The notes below the pieces were generated by a model. That model did no database searches and was not told where the DNA came from. It worked only from the letters and a program-made list of their open reading frames with translations. A DNA stretch of 64,000 bases, taken from positions 3,602,501-3,666,500 of the forward strand of contig NZ_JAJOZB010000001.1 in the NCBI RefSeq assembly GCF_023701745.1, given 5' to 3'. Source of the DNA: Streptomyces sp. RKAG293. GTDB taxonomy: Bacteria > Actinomycetota > Actinomycetes > Streptomycetales > Streptomycetaceae. Below, piece after piece: positions 16,125 to 25,512 of the stretch (its first letter is position 1; each line of letters starts with the position of its first letter). The translations under genes were made by a program, and so were the position numbers.

Positions 16125-18998
16125 GTGCTCGCCCTGATCGCCGCCCACTTCGTGCTCGCCGCCTGCGCCACCCCTCTGGTGCGGTGGCTCGGCCGGCGAG
16201 CCTTCCTCGTCCTCGCGCTGGCACCGGCCGCCACGACGGTGTGGGCGTTCACCCAGTGGGCGGCCGTCGCCGACGGCGCGGTGCGCACCGAGCAGTGGCG
16301 GTGGGCGCCCGCCCTCGATCTGAGCATCGCACTGCGGCTCGACGCCCTCGGGCTGCTGCTGACCGTGCTGGCCGGCGGCGTCGGCACGCTCGTACTCGTC
16401 TACTGCACCGGCTACTTCGGCGACGACGAGCCGGGACTGGCGAACTTCGCGGGCGCCCTGACCGCCTTCGCGGGGGCGATGCTGGGGCTCGTCCTCGCCG
16501 ACGACCTGATCCTGCTGTACGTCTTCTGGGAACTGACCACCGTCTTCTCGTTCCTGCTCATCGGCCATCTGTCGGAGAAGAAGGCCAACCGGCGCTCCGC
16601 GCTGCAGGCGCTGCTCGTCACCACGGTCGGCGGCCTGGCCATGCTCGTCGGACTGCTGATGCTCGGTCAGGCGGCCGGTACCTACCGGATCTCCGTCCTC
16701 GTCGCGCATCCGCCGCCGCTGGGCGGCACGGCGGTGCCGGTCGCCCTGGTGCTGGTGCTCGCGGGAGCGCTGTCGAAGTCCGCGATCTGGCCGTTCAGTC
16801 TGTGGCTGCCCGGTGCCATGGCGGCGCCGACGCCGGTCAGCGCCTATCTGCACGCGGCGGCCATGGTGAAGGGCGGCATCTATCTCGTCGCCCGGTTCTC
16901 CCCCGCCTTCGCCGTGGTCGCGCCCTGGCGGGGTGTGACGCTGACGCTCGGCGCCGCCACGATGCTGCTCGGCGGCTGGCGGGCGCTGCGCGAGACCGAC
17001 CTCAAGCGGATCCTCGCCTACGGGACGGTGAGCCAACTCGGCTTCCTCACCGCGCTGGTGGGGGCCGGGTCCCGGTACACCGCGCTGGCCGGCGCCACCA
17101 TGCTGCTGACGCACGCGCTGTTCAAGGCGCCGCTGTTCCTCGTGGTCGGCATCGTCGACCACGCCACCGGGAGCCGCGACATCCGCCGGCTCGCCGGTCT
17201 GGCGCGCGCGATGCCGGTGGTCTGCGGCACCGCCTGCCTCGCCGGTGCCTCGATGGCGGGCCTGCCGCCCTTCCTCGGCTTCGCCGCCAAGGAGGCCTCG
17301 TTCGCCGCGCTCTGGGCGGGCGGCACCGCCGACCGCCTCACCCTGTACGCGACCGTCGCCGGATCGGCCCTGACCACGGCGTACACCCTGCGCTTCCTGT
17401 ACGGCGCGTTCGGTCCTGCCACGTCGCCCGACCTGCCGCGGGCGACCGCGCACGGCGGGCGGACGACGGCGGCCCTGTGGGCTCCCACCGCGCTGCTGGC
17501 GCTGGCGGGCCTGGTGCTGGGCCCGGGGGTGGGCCTGCTGGCGCCGCTGATGGAGCGCTACGCGGCCGCGTTCCCGTCCCGCGGCACCCCGTACCACCTG
17601 GCCCTGTGGCACGGCGCCGGCCTCCCGCTCACCCTGTCGGAGATCGCGTGGGCGGCCGGTGTGGCGCTGTTCGTCGCTCGGAACCACCTGGTCCGCTGGG
17701 GCAAGCGGCTGGCGCTGCCGAGCGCCGAGGCGGCGTTCGCCCAGATCCTGTGGCAGACCGAGCGCTTCGCGCTGCAACTGACCGGGAGCATCCAGCGCGG
17801 TTCGCTGCCGGTCTATCTCGGCACGGCGCTGCTGGTCTTCTCCGGCGCCGAGGCGGCGGCGCTGTTCACCGACCGGCCGTGGGCGTGGGGCGGCTCGCCA
17901 CACCTGTGGGACGACGCGGGCCAGATCGCGGTGGCGGCCGCCGTGGCGGCGGCGGGCGTGCTGTGCCTGCCGACCCGGCAGCGGATGAAGGCGGTGGTGC
18001 TGGCCGGCACGACCGGCTACGGCACCGGCGTGCTGTTCGTGCTGCAGGGGGCGCCGGACCTCGCGCTGACGCAGTTCACGGTGGAGACGACCAGCATCGT
18101 CGTGTTCGTCCTGGTGCTGCGCCGCCTCCCGCACCGCTTCCCGCCGACGGCGACGGCCTGGCGCCGCGCCCTGCACGCCGCGCTCGGCGTCACCACCGGG
18201 ACGCTGGCGGCGGGTCTGACGTATCTGGCGGTGGCGGCCCGCCGGCATCCGTCCGCGGGCGCCGCCATGGTGGCCGAGACCGCGCACGACGGGCTGAAGA
18301 ACGTGGTCGCGACGATCCTCGTCGACCTGCGGGCCTGGGACACGATGGGCGAGTCGGCGGTGCTGGCGGTCGCGGCCGTCGGCGTGACGAGCCTGGTCTA
18401 TCTGCGCCGCCGGGCCGGTGCGCTGCCGCGCGTGCCGGAGGACGGCGGCACGGCGGGCGTGTGGGCGTCGGAGGTGCGGGCCGGGCCGCGTGCGGCGCCC
18501 GAGCGCACCTGGCTGGCGGCCGGTGACACCCTCGACCCCGACCGGCGCTCGGTGGTCTTCGAGGTGGTGGCGCGGCTGGTCTTCCACCCCATCCTCGTCC
18601 TCTCGCTGTATCTGCTGTTCTGCGCTGAGAACCTGCCGGGCGGCGGCTTCACGGCCGGGCTGGTCGCGGGGCTGGCGCTCGTCGTGCGGTATCTGGCGGG
18701 CGGGCGCTACGAGTTGGCCGAGGCGGCGCCCGTCGACGCCGGGTTCCTGCTCGGCACCGGCCTGATGATCTCCGTCGGAACGGGTCTCGGCGGGCTGGTG
18801 CTCGGCTCCGACGTCCTGGACAGCGGGGTGTTCCACACCCGGCTGCCGCTCTTCGGCGAGGTGCACGTCCCCAGCTCCGTGCTCTTCGACTTCGGCGTGT
18901 ACCTGCTGGTCCTCGGGGTCGTCCTCGACGTGCTGCGGAGCCTCGGCGCGAAGATCGACCAGCAGATCGAGCGCGAAGAAGCCCGGAGGAAGGCATGA
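16125..18998 (+). CDS. mrpA: Na+/H+ antiporter subunit A (MrpA, with MrpB-like C-terminus)
   Basis: A very hydrophobic 957-residue membrane protein. The NuoL/ND5-like proton channel part carries the conserved ELTTVFSFLLIG with its Glu, and Lys-bearing helices such as GALSKSAIWPFSLWLPGAMAAPTPVSA and HALFKAPLFL. The C-terminal third (from about residue 700) contains the MrpB-like region including FTVETTSIVVFVLVLRRLP and ENLPGGGFTAGL. Mrp complexes exchange cytosolic Na+ for external H+ and aid alkali and salt tolerance. The GTG at 16125 follows a GGCGGAAG about 9 nt upstream. It overlaps the next gene by 4 nt in an ATGA. Confidence 0.9.
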   Translation: MLALIAAHFVLAACATPLVRWLGRRAFLVLALAPAATTVWAFTQWAAVADGAVRTEQWRWAPALDLSIALRLDALGLLLTVLAGGVGTLVLVYCTGYFGDDEPGLANFAGALTAFAGAMLGLVLADDLILLYVFWELTTVFSFLLIGHLSEKKANRRSALQALLVTTVGGLAMLVGLLMLGQAAGTYRISVLVAHPPPLGGTAVPVALVLVLAGALSKSAIWPFSLWLPGAMAAPTPVSAYLHAAAMVKGGIYLVARFSPAFAVVAPWRGVTLTLGAATMLLGGWRALRETDLKRILAYGTVSQLGFLTALVGAGSRYTALAGATMLLTHALFKAPLFLVVGIVDHATGSRDIRRLAGLARAMPVVCGTACLAGASMAGLPPFLGFAAKEASFAALWAGGTADRLTLYATVAGSALTTAYTLRFLYGAFGPATSPDLPRATAHGGRTTAALWAPTALLALAGLVLGPGVGLLAPLMERYAAAFPSRGTPYHLALWHGAGLPLTLSEIAWAAGVALFVARNHLVRWGKRLALPSAEAAFAQILWQTERFALQLTGSIQRGSLPVYLGTALLVFSGAEAAALFTDRPWAWGGSPHLWDDAGQIAVAAAVAAAGVLCLPTRQRMKAVVLAGTTGYGTGVLFVLQGAPDLALTQFTVETTSIVVFVLVLRRLPHRFPPTATAWRRALHAALGVTTGTLAAGLTYLAVAARRHPSAGAAMVAETAHDGLKNVVATILVDLRAWDTMGESAVLAVAAVGVTSLVYLRRRAGALPRVPEDGGTAGVWASEVRAGPRAAPERTWLAAGDTLDPDRRSVVFEVVARLVFHPILVLSLYLLFCAENLPGGGFTAGLVAGLALVVRYLAGGRYELAEAAPVDAGFLLGTGLMISVGTGLGGLVLGSDVLDSGVFHTRLPLFGEVHVPSSVLFDFGVYLLVLGVVLDVLRSLGAKIDQQIEREEARRKA

Positions 18999-19480
18999 AC
19001 GCCACCGTCGCCCTGATCGCCGCCGGCGGGGTGCTGTTCGCCTGCGGGACGGTGCTGCTGCTCGCCCGCCCGCTGACCCGCATCCTGCTCGGCGCCGTCC
19101 TGCTCGGCAACGGGGTGAACCTGCTGGTGCTGGCCACCTCGGGCCGTTCGGGGAAGGCGCCGCTGCTGTCCCCCGGCACCGATCCGGCGGTCGTCTCCGA
19201 CCCGTTCCCGCAGGCGATGGCGCTGACCGCGATCGTGATCACCCTGGCGCTGACCGCGTTCCTGCTCGCGATGGCGTACCGCAGCTGGCAGCTGACCGGC
19301 AGCGACGACGTACAGGACGACGTCGAGGACATCCGGGTCGCGCTGCGGGCCGAACACGAGGGGACGCGCGCCGAGTTGCGGACGGTGATCCGCGCGGACC
19401 GGGCCCGGCAGGCGCGGGCCGAGGACTCCGAGGACCTCGACGACGAACTGTGGGACAACGTGCTGGGGGCCGACCGATGA
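18995..19480 (+). CDS. mrpC: Na+/H+ antiporter subunit C
   Basis: A 161-residue membrane protein of the NuoK/MrpC family with three transmembrane segments. The core GAVLLGNGVNLLVLA and AMALTAIVITLALTAFLLAM are characteristic. The C-terminal 55 residues are charged and extra compared with short MrpC proteins. It overlaps mrpA and mrpD at both ends (ATGA), so translation is coupled. Confidence 0.92.
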   Translation: MNATVALIAAGGVLFACGTVLLLARPLTRILLGAVLLGNGVNLLVLATSGRSGKAPLLSPGTDPAVVSDPFPQAMALTAIVITLALTAFLLAMAYRSWQLTGSDDVQDDVEDIRVALRAEHEGTRAELRTVIRADRARQARAEDSEDLDDELWDNVLGADR

Positions 19481-21096
19481 ACGCGACCGCGCTGCTGCCG
19501 CTGCCCGTCGTCCTCCCGCTCTTCGCCGCGGGCCTCAAACTCGCCGTCGGACTGCGGCTCCCCCGCATCCAGCGGTTCATCAGCGCGGCCGTCCTCAGCG
19601 TGGTGCTGGCCGCCTCCGTCACGCTGCTGGTGGCGGCCGACCGGGACGGCCCGCAGGTGATGCACGCGGGCGGCTGGCCGGTCCCGATCGGCATCGCGCT
19701 GGTCGCCGACCGGCTGTCGGCGCTGATGCTGGTCGTCTCGTCCGCGGTGACGCTCTGCGTGCTGGTGTACTCCATCGGCCAGGGCATGGCCGACCGCGAC
19801 GAGGCGACGCCGCTGTCGGTCTTCCACCCCGCGTATCTGATCCTCGTCGCCGGGGTCTCCGACACGTTCCTGTCCAGCGACCTGTTCAACCTCTACGTCG
19901 GCTTCGAGATCATGCTGACGGCGAGTTACGTCCTGCTGACGCTCGGCGGCACGGCGGCCAGGATCCGCGCCGGGGCCACGTACATCGTGGTGTCGCTGCT
20001 GTCCTCGGTGCTCTTCCTGGTGGCGATCGGCATGGTCTACGCGGCCACCGGCACCATGAACCTCGCGGAGCTCTCCGTGCGGCTGGCCGATCTGCCCGCC
20101 GGGATCCGGCTGGTGCTGCAACTCGCCCTGCTCACCGTCTTCGGCATCAAGGCGGCCGTCTTCCCGCTCGCCGCCTGGCTCCCCGACTCCTACCCGACCG
20201 CGCCCGCGCCCGTCACCGCCGTCTTCGCGGGGCTGCTCACCAAGGTCGGCGTGTACTCGATACTGCGCACCCAGACGCTGCTCTTCCCCGGCACCCGGCT
20301 CGCCGAGCCGCTGATGCTGATCGCCCTGCTGTCGATGGTCGTCGGGATCCTGGGCGCGGTCGCGCAGACCGACCTCAAACGGCTGCTGTCCTTCACCCTC
20401 GTCAGCCATATCGGGTACATGGTCTTCGGCATCGCGCTGGCCTCCCGGGGCGGCATCGCGGGCGCGGTCTTCTACGTCGCCCACCACATCACGGTGCAGA
20501 CCACACTCTTCCTGGTCACCGGGCTGGTGGAACGCCGGGGCGGCACCACCGATCTGCAGCGGCTCGGCGGGCTCGCCAAGATCTCCCCGGTGCTCGCCGC
20601 CGTCTTCTTCGTGCCCGCGATGAACCTCGCCGGGATCCCGCCGCTGTCGGGGTTCCTCGGCAAGCTCGGACTGCTGCGCGCGGGGGTCGCCGACGGCGGC
20701 GCCTGGGCGTATGTGCTGGTCGGTGGTGGTGTCGTGACCAGTCTGCTGACGCTCTACGCGCTGATCAAGGTCTGGAACCTGGCCTTCTGGCGGGCCGCGC
20801 CGCCCGATCTGTGCGCCGACGGCACCGTGCTGGAGACGGACGACAGCGACGACCAGGACGACTCCGACGAGGAGACCCTGATGCCCGCCGGGCGCCCCGA
20901 GTCGGCGTCCCTCAGCGGCCGTTCGATCACCACCACCGCCGCGCTCCCCCGCACGATGCTCGCCGCCACCATGGCGCTGGTCGCCCTCGGGCTGGCCTAC
21001 ACGGTGCTCGCGGGCCCGCTGACGGGGCTCGCCGACCGGGCGGCCGGCGAGCTCCTGTCACGAACGCCCTACGTACAGGCGGTTCTGGCGCACTGA
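19477..21096 (+). CDS. mrpD: Na+/H+ antiporter subunit D
   Basis: A 539-residue polytopic protein of the NuoN/MrpD family. The conserved motif FNLYVGFEIMLTASYVLL holds the functional Glu, and KAAVFPLAAWLPDSYPTAPAPVTA and QTDLKRLLSFTLVSHIGYM hold the proton-path Lys and His. A charged insert rich in Asp and Glu occurs near residues 450-475 (DDSDDQDDSDEE). It is the last gene of the first mrp block; the genes for subunits E, F and G do not follow directly but lie 3.2 kb further on. Confidence 0.92.
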   Translation: MNATALLPLPVVLPLFAAGLKLAVGLRLPRIQRFISAAVLSVVLAASVTLLVAADRDGPQVMHAGGWPVPIGIALVADRLSALMLVVSSAVTLCVLVYSIGQGMADRDEATPLSVFHPAYLILVAGVSDTFLSSDLFNLYVGFEIMLTASYVLLTLGGTAARIRAGATYIVVSLLSSVLFLVAIGMVYAATGTMNLAELSVRLADLPAGIRLVLQLALLTVFGIKAAVFPLAAWLPDSYPTAPAPVTAVFAGLLTKVGVYSILRTQTLLFPGTRLAEPLMLIALLSMVVGILGAVAQTDLKRLLSFTLVSHIGYMVFGIALASRGGIAGAVFYVAHHITVQTTLFLVTGLVERRGGTTDLQRLGGLAKISPVLAAVFFVPAMNLAGIPPLSGFLGKLGLLRAGVADGGAWAYVLVGGGVVTSLLTLYALIKVWNLAFWRAAPPDLCADGTVLETDDSDDQDDSDEETLMPAGRPESASLSGRSITTTAALPRTMLAATMALVALGLAYTVLAGPLTGLADRAAGELLSRTPYVQAVLAH

Positions 21097-21115
21097 CGCG
21101 GGGATCGCTCGCGGG

Positions 21116-22615
21116 TCAGCGGTCGTGAATCGTGTGCGTCGCCGCGATCTGCTTCCAGGACTTCGGCTCCGCCTGCGGTGCGGCCGGGGCGGCACGGAGC
21201 GCGCCGGCCTTCGGGGCGGCCGGCGGCGCCGCGGGCTTGGCCGCGGTGAACAGCCAGGTCTCGAAGAGCGGGCCGAGCTTCTTCCCGGAGATCTTCTCGG
21301 CGAGCTTCTGGAACTCGGTGATGGAGCCGTTGCCGTACTGGTGCTGGGCGGGCCAGGCCTTCAGCAGGGCGAAGAACGCCTTGTCGCCGATCTTGTTGCG
21401 CAGCACCTGGATGGCGACGGCACCCCGGTCGTAGACGGCGCCGTCGAACTGGTTCGCCGCGCCGGGGTCGCCGGGCTTGACCGTCCAGAACGGGTCGTCG
21501 GCCGGGTGCTGGCTGTAGACCCAGTCGGCGAGTTCCTGCGCGGTGCCCTCGCCCTCGTGCTCGGACCACAGCCACTGGGCGTAGCTGGCGAAGCCCTCGT
21601 TGAGCCAGATGTCCGACCAGCGGGAGAGGGAGACGCTGTCGCCCCACCACTGGTGCGCCAGCTCGTGCACGATGACCGAGGGGTTCGCGCCGCCCGCGAA
21701 CTGCGCGGGGCTGTAGAAGACCCGGCCCTGCGTCTCCACGGCGTAGTGGGTGGGCACGTTGGGGGCGTAACCGCCGGCGGCGCTGAACGGGTACGGGCCG
21801 AAGTAGCCGCTCTCCCAGTCGATGATCTCGCCGGTGCGCTCGATGCTGGCGCGGGCGGCGCCGTCGTTGTCGCCCAGGTCCTTGCTGTAGGCGTTGATGA
21901 CGGGCAGGCCGTTGGCGGTGGTGTTCCGCGTGATGTCGAACTTCCCGACCGCGAGGGTGGCCAGGTACGTGGCCTGCGGCTTGTTCTGCCGCCAGTTGTA
22001 GCGCGTCCAGCCGAGCTTCGAACTCTGCGAGACCAGCACACCGTTGCTGATCGCGGCCGAGCCGTCGGGGACGAGCACCGAGACGTCGTAGGTGGCCTTG
22101 TCCAGCGGGTGGTCGTTGCTGGGGAACCACCACCAGGCGGATTCCGGCTCGTTGGCGGCGACGCCGCCGTCGGGGGTGCGCTGCCAGGACGTGAAGCCGT
22201 AGCGCTTCACCTTGCCCGGGACGCCGGAGTAGCGGACGACGACGGTGGCCTGCTGGCCCTTGGCGAGCGGGGTGGCCGGGGTGATCTCCAGCTCCTGCTC
22301 TCCGCTGGTGGCGAACTTCGCGACCCGGCCGTTGACCCGGACCTCGCTGACGTCCAGCGCGAAGTCGAGGTTGAAGCGGGTCAGTCCCTGGGTGGCGGTG
22401 GCCAGCAGGGTGGCGGTGCCCTCCAGCTCGTCGGTGGCGGGCTGGTACTTCAGCCGCAGGTCGTAGTGGGAGACGTCATAACCCCCGTTCCCGTACGTCG
22501 GGTAGTACGGGTCGCCGATGCCGGGCGCGCCCGGTCCGGCGTCGGCGGCGGATGCCGGGATCGCCAGCAACAGGCCGGCGGCGCTCACGGCGGAAACGAT
22601 CGCTCTCTTACGCAC
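21116..22615 (-). CDS. Secreted M1 family aminopeptidase
   Basis: A 499-residue zinc peptidase. The signal peptide spans about residues 1-28. The zinc motif HELAHQWWGD lies near residue 314, with the second Glu in WLNEGFASYAQW 19 residues on. It lacks the large C-terminal domain of full-size M1 enzymes and ends in an Ala/Pro-rich tail, as is common for short secreted Streptomyces M1 proteins. It removes N-terminal residues from peptides outside the cell. The GTG at 22615 is chosen because GGAGG lies about 6 nt upstream. The gene sits within the interrupted mrp locus on the opposite strand. Confidence 0.88.
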   Translation of the reverse strand: MRKRAIVSAVSAAGLLLAIPASAADAGPGAPGIGDPYYPTYGNGGYDVSHYDLRLKYQPATDELEGTATLLATATQGLTRFNLDFALDVSEVRVNGRVAKFATSGEQELEITPATPLAKGQQATVVVRYSGVPGKVKRYGFTSWQRTPDGGVAANEPESAWWWFPSNDHPLDKATYDVSVLVPDGSAAISNGVLVSQSSKLGWTRYNWRQNKPQATYLATLAVGKFDITRNTTANGLPVINAYSKDLGDNDGAARASIERTGEIIDWESGYFGPYPFSAAGGYAPNVPTHYAVETQGRVFYSPAQFAGGANPSVIVHELAHQWWGDSVSLSRWSDIWLNEGFASYAQWLWSEHEGEGTAQELADWVYSQHPADDPFWTVKPGDPGAANQFDGAVYDRGAVAIQVLRNKIGDKAFFALLKAWPAQHQYGNGSITEFQKLAEKISGKKLGPLFETWLFTAAKPAAPPAAPKAGALRAAPAAPQAEPKSWKQIAATHTIHDR

Positions 22616-22772
22616 AGGGGTCCTCCAGCGCGGGGTGAGTTCGGACACCCCGACCCTAGGAACCAGTCGTGTGTCCCAGCTACCCCTTCACCCACTGCTG
22701 TCTCAAGACCTTCACCGTGCGCAACACAACGTCTCAAAACACCGTCCGGCGCACGCCCGCCGTGACGTCGGC

Positions 22773-24230
22773 TCAACCTGTCTTCAACGCCGCCTTCATC
22801 ATCGCCCGCGCGATCGGCGCCGCCAGCCCGTTCCCGCTGACCTCCGAGCGGGCCGCGTCCGACTGCTCGACGACCACGGCGACCGCGACCTGGTGGCCCT
22901 TGCCGTCGTCGGCGTAGGAGACGAACCAGGCGTACGGCGTCCCGCTGTTGTTCTCGCCGTGCTGGGCGGTGCCGGTCTTCCCGCCGACCTCGACACCGCT
23001 GATCTTCGCGTTGCTTCCGGTGCCGTTGTCGACGACGTTGACCATCGCCTTGCGCAGCTTCGCCGCGGTGTCCGCGCTGACCGCGCGGGTGCTCTCGCCG
23101 TCCGGGTAGGACTGCAGCACGGTGCCGTTGCCGTCCGTGACCTGCGAGACCATGTGCGGGCTCGCCAGCTCGCCGCCGTTGGCGAGGGCCGCGACGACCA
23201 TCGCCATCTGCAGCGGGGTCGCGGTGTCGTCGAACTGCCCGATGCCGGACAGGGCGGTCTGCGCCTTGTCCATGCCCTTCGGGTAGACGCTCTTGGCCGC
23301 GCGCACCGGGATGTCCAGGCCGTCGGTGTTGAAGCCGAACTTCTCGGCGGCGGCGCGCACCTTGTCCTGGCCGAGGTCGACGGCCATCTTGCCGAAGACG
23401 TTGTTGCAGCTGTACTGGAGCGCGGTGTTGATGCTCGCGTTCTCGCAGGGAGCGGACGCCGACTCGTTGGCCAGCACCCGCGAGGTGCCGGGCAGCGGGT
23501 ACGGGTTCGGGCTGGCGGTCTTCTCGTCGATCGACGAGTACAGCCCGTTCTCCAGGGCCGCCGCGGCGACGACCAGCTTGAACGTCGACCCCGGCGGGTA
23601 CGCGGCGCGCAGCGCCCGGTTGAGCATCGGCTGGTCCTTGTCGGCCTGCAGGGCGCTCCACGCCGCCCCGTCGGCCTTCGAACCGCCCGAGATCTTCGAC
23701 GGGTCGTAGCTGGGGGTGCTGACCATGCCGAGGATCCGGCCGGTCGCCGGGTCGATGGCGACGGCCGCGCCCTTCTTGTCGCCGAGCCCCTTGAAGGCGG
23801 CCTGCTGCACGGCGGGGTCGATGGTGGTGATCACATCGCCCGGCTCGGTGGCCTTGCCGGTGAGCGAGTCGGGCAGGCTCTTCAGCCGCGGGTCGGTGCC
23901 GCCCAGGATGCCGCGGTAGATGCCTTCGAGCTGGGTGGCGCCGTAGACCTGCGAGCTGTAGCCGGTGACCGCCGAGTACAGCCCGCCGCCGGTGTACGTG
24001 CGCTGGTAGCGCAGGTCGCCGCCGCTGGTGGTGGTGGAGCCGGTCACCGGCTTTCCGCCCACGACGATGTCGCCGAGCGGGTTCGCGTACTGCGCGATGA
24101 TGTTCCGCCGGTTGTGCTTGTCGTCCGCGAGCGCCCGGCCGTCCACCGCCTGCATCCACGTCACCCGCACCATGACCGCGAGGACGAGCAGGAGGCTGAA
24201 GACCGACGCACGCCTGATTGTCTTGTTCAT
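22773..24230 (-). CDS. Class B penicillin-binding protein (peptidoglycan transpeptidase)
   Basis: About 485 residues: a single N-terminal membrane anchor (residues about 7-25), a PBP dimerisation region, and a transpeptidase domain with all three motifs: SxxK as STFK near residue 211, SxN as SCN near 270, and KTG in GGKTGTAQH near 395. It crosslinks stem peptides at the outer face of the membrane and resembles PbpA-type proteins paired elsewhere with FtsW/RodA; no such partner is in view here. The ATG at 24230 gives the usual MNK start, though the AGGGG upstream is unusually close; a TTG at 24239 is the alternative. Confidence 0.9.
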   Translation of the reverse strand: MNKTIRRASVFSLLLVLAVMVRVTWMQAVDGRALADDKHNRRNIIAQYANPLGDIVVGGKPVTGSTTTSGGDLRYQRTYTGGGLYSAVTGYSSQVYGATQLEGIYRGILGGTDPRLKSLPDSLTGKATEPGDVITTIDPAVQQAAFKGLGDKKGAAVAIDPATGRILGMVSTPSYDPSKISGGSKADGAAWSALQADKDQPMLNRALRAAYPPGSTFKLVVAAAALENGLYSSIDEKTASPNPYPLPGTSRVLANESASAPCENASINTALQYSCNNVFGKMAVDLGQDKVRAAAEKFGFNTDGLDIPVRAAKSVYPKGMDKAQTALSGIGQFDDTATPLQMAMVVAALANGGELASPHMVSQVTDGNGTVLQSYPDGESTRAVSADTAAKLRKAMVNVVDNGTGSNAKISGVEVGGKTGTAQHGENNSGTPYAWFVSYADDGKGHQVAVAVVVEQSDAARSEVSGNGLAAPIARAMMKAALKTG

Positions 24231-24340
24231 CCCCTGCAAGAACGTTCCAGGGGGATTCGTTGGTTCCGGCGGGTGAGCACAGGTTCCTCACAGGTCGCGG
24301 CTCCCGCACGGAACCGCCCCGCTCTGTGAGGATCGCCACC

Positions 24341-24862
24341 GTGCGCACCCTGCGAGGGATCGAGTGGCCGCTGGTCGGCTGGCTCGTCGTCGTCTGGGTG
24401 CTGCTGTGGGGCAGCATCACCGCCGCGAACGTCGTCACGGGCCTGGTCGTGGCGGTCGTGCTGTGCCTGGTCTTCCCGCTGCCGCCGCTCAGTTTGGGAC
24501 TGCGGATTCACCCGGTCGGCCTAGTGCGGTTCGCCGCGCTCTTCCTCGCCGATCTGACCCTCTCGGGGCTGCGGACGGCATGGCAGACCCTGACCCCCGC
24601 CCCGCTGCCCTGCGCGGTGCTGGCGGTCCCGCTGCGCTGCTCCGGCGACCTGATGCTGACGGCCACCGCGATCGCCGTCTCGGCGGTGCCGGGCAGTGCC
24701 GTGCTGGAGGTCCAGCGGTCCACGGCGACGCTGTTCGTGCACGTCATGGGCTCGGACATCGAGGAGGCCAGGGACGGGGTACGCCGGCTGGAGGAGCTGG
24801 TGGTGCGCGCCTTCGGCACCCGCGCGGAGATCGCGGCGCTCGACGAGGGAGGCACATCGTGA
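24341..24862 (+). CDS. mrpE: Na+/H+ antiporter subunit E
   Basis: A 173-residue membrane protein with an N-terminal pair of hydrophobic helices and a cytosolic domain. The MrpE features are WGSITAANVVTGLVVAVVL and the segment LTATAIAVSAVPGSAVLEV, which matches the family TPGT-type region. The GTG at 24341 has GAGG 9 nt upstream; a GTG at 24326 is an alternative. First gene of the second mrp block, divergent from the class B PBP gene with 110 bp between them. Its stop overlaps mrpF. Confidence 0.88.
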   Translation: MRTLRGIEWPLVGWLVVVWVLLWGSITAANVVTGLVVAVVLCLVFPLPPLSLGLRIHPVGLVRFAALFLADLTLSGLRTAWQTLTPAPLPCAVLAVPLRCSGDLMLTATAIAVSAVPGSAVLEVQRSTATLFVHVMGSDIEEARDGVRRLEELVVRAFGTRAEIAALDEGGTS

Positions 24863-25128
24863 AATGGGTCACCGCGGCCGTCCTGGGGCTGCTGATCGCG
24901 GCCGGTGTGATGGTCTTCGTCCGGCTGGTGCGCGGGCCGTCGATGCTCGACCGGGCGGTGGCGGTGGACGCGCTGCTGGCCGTCGTGGTCGCCGGCCTGG
25001 GCGCGCAGGCGGCGGCCGACCGCACCCCGTACTCGCTCCCGGTCCTGCTGGTGCTGGCCTTCCTCGGCTTCACCGGCTCGGTCGCGATCGCCCGCTTCAT
25101 CGCCCTCCGGGACGAGGACTCGTCATGA
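24859..25128 (+). CDS. mrpF: Na+/H+ antiporter subunit F
   Basis: An 89-residue protein with three transmembrane helices. The conserved RLVRGPSMLDRAVAVDALLA, containing the functional Asp, identifies MrpF, which is needed for Mrp antiport and bile-salt/Na+ efflux in relatives. It overlaps mrpE by 4 nt (GTGA) and mrpG by 4 nt (ATGA). Confidence 0.92.
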   Translation: MKWVTAAVLGLLIAAGVMVFVRLVRGPSMLDRAVAVDALLAVVVAGLGAQAAADRTPYSLPVLLVLAFLGFTGSVAIARFIALRDEDSS

Positions 25129-25490
25129 CCGCCCCGGACTGGGGTTCCGTGTGCGACTGGGCCGCCGCGGTCTTCCTGCTGCTCGGCGCCGCGCTCTGCT
25201 TCGTGGCCGGGGTCGGGCTGCTGCGGCTGCCCGACACCCTCACCCGGATGCACGCGGCGACCAAACCGCAGGTCCTGGGCCTGCTGCTGGTGCTGGCGGG
25301 GGTGGCTCTGCGGCTGCGGTCCTGGGTGGACGTGGGCACCCTGGTGCTGATCGGGGCGTTTCAGCTGATGACGGTGCCGGTGGCGGCGCACATGGTGGGG
25401 CGGGCCGCGTACCGCACCGGCCAGGTGCGCGGCGACCAGCTGGTCCTCGACGAGCTGGACGATCATCTGACCCGACCCGACCCCGGCTGA
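25125..25490 (+). CDS. mrpG: Na+/H+ antiporter subunit G
   Basis: A 121-residue membrane protein with three hydrophobic segments. The signature GLLRLPDTLTRMHAATKPQ identifies subunit G (PhaG/MnhG). It ends the second mrp block and is followed after 22 nt by a phosphatase gene on the same strand, which may be transcribed with it. Confidence 0.92.
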   Translation: MTAPDWGSVCDWAAAVFLLLGAALCFVAGVGLLRLPDTLTRMHAATKPQVLGLLLVLAGVALRLRSWVDVGTLVLIGAFQLMTVPVAAHMVGRAAYRTGQVRGDQLVLDELDDHLTRPDPG

Positions 25491-25512
25491 GTCCAACCGG
25501 TAAGTTCGATAT

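Noticed and set aside
15171..18866. A single open frame of more than 1200 codons on the minus strand opposite mrpA
   Set aside because: Only the last 279 codons match a protein family (metallophosphoesterase). The rest is low-complexity Arg/Gly/Gln-rich sequence lying antisense to the conserved mrpA gene, the usual effect of high GC.
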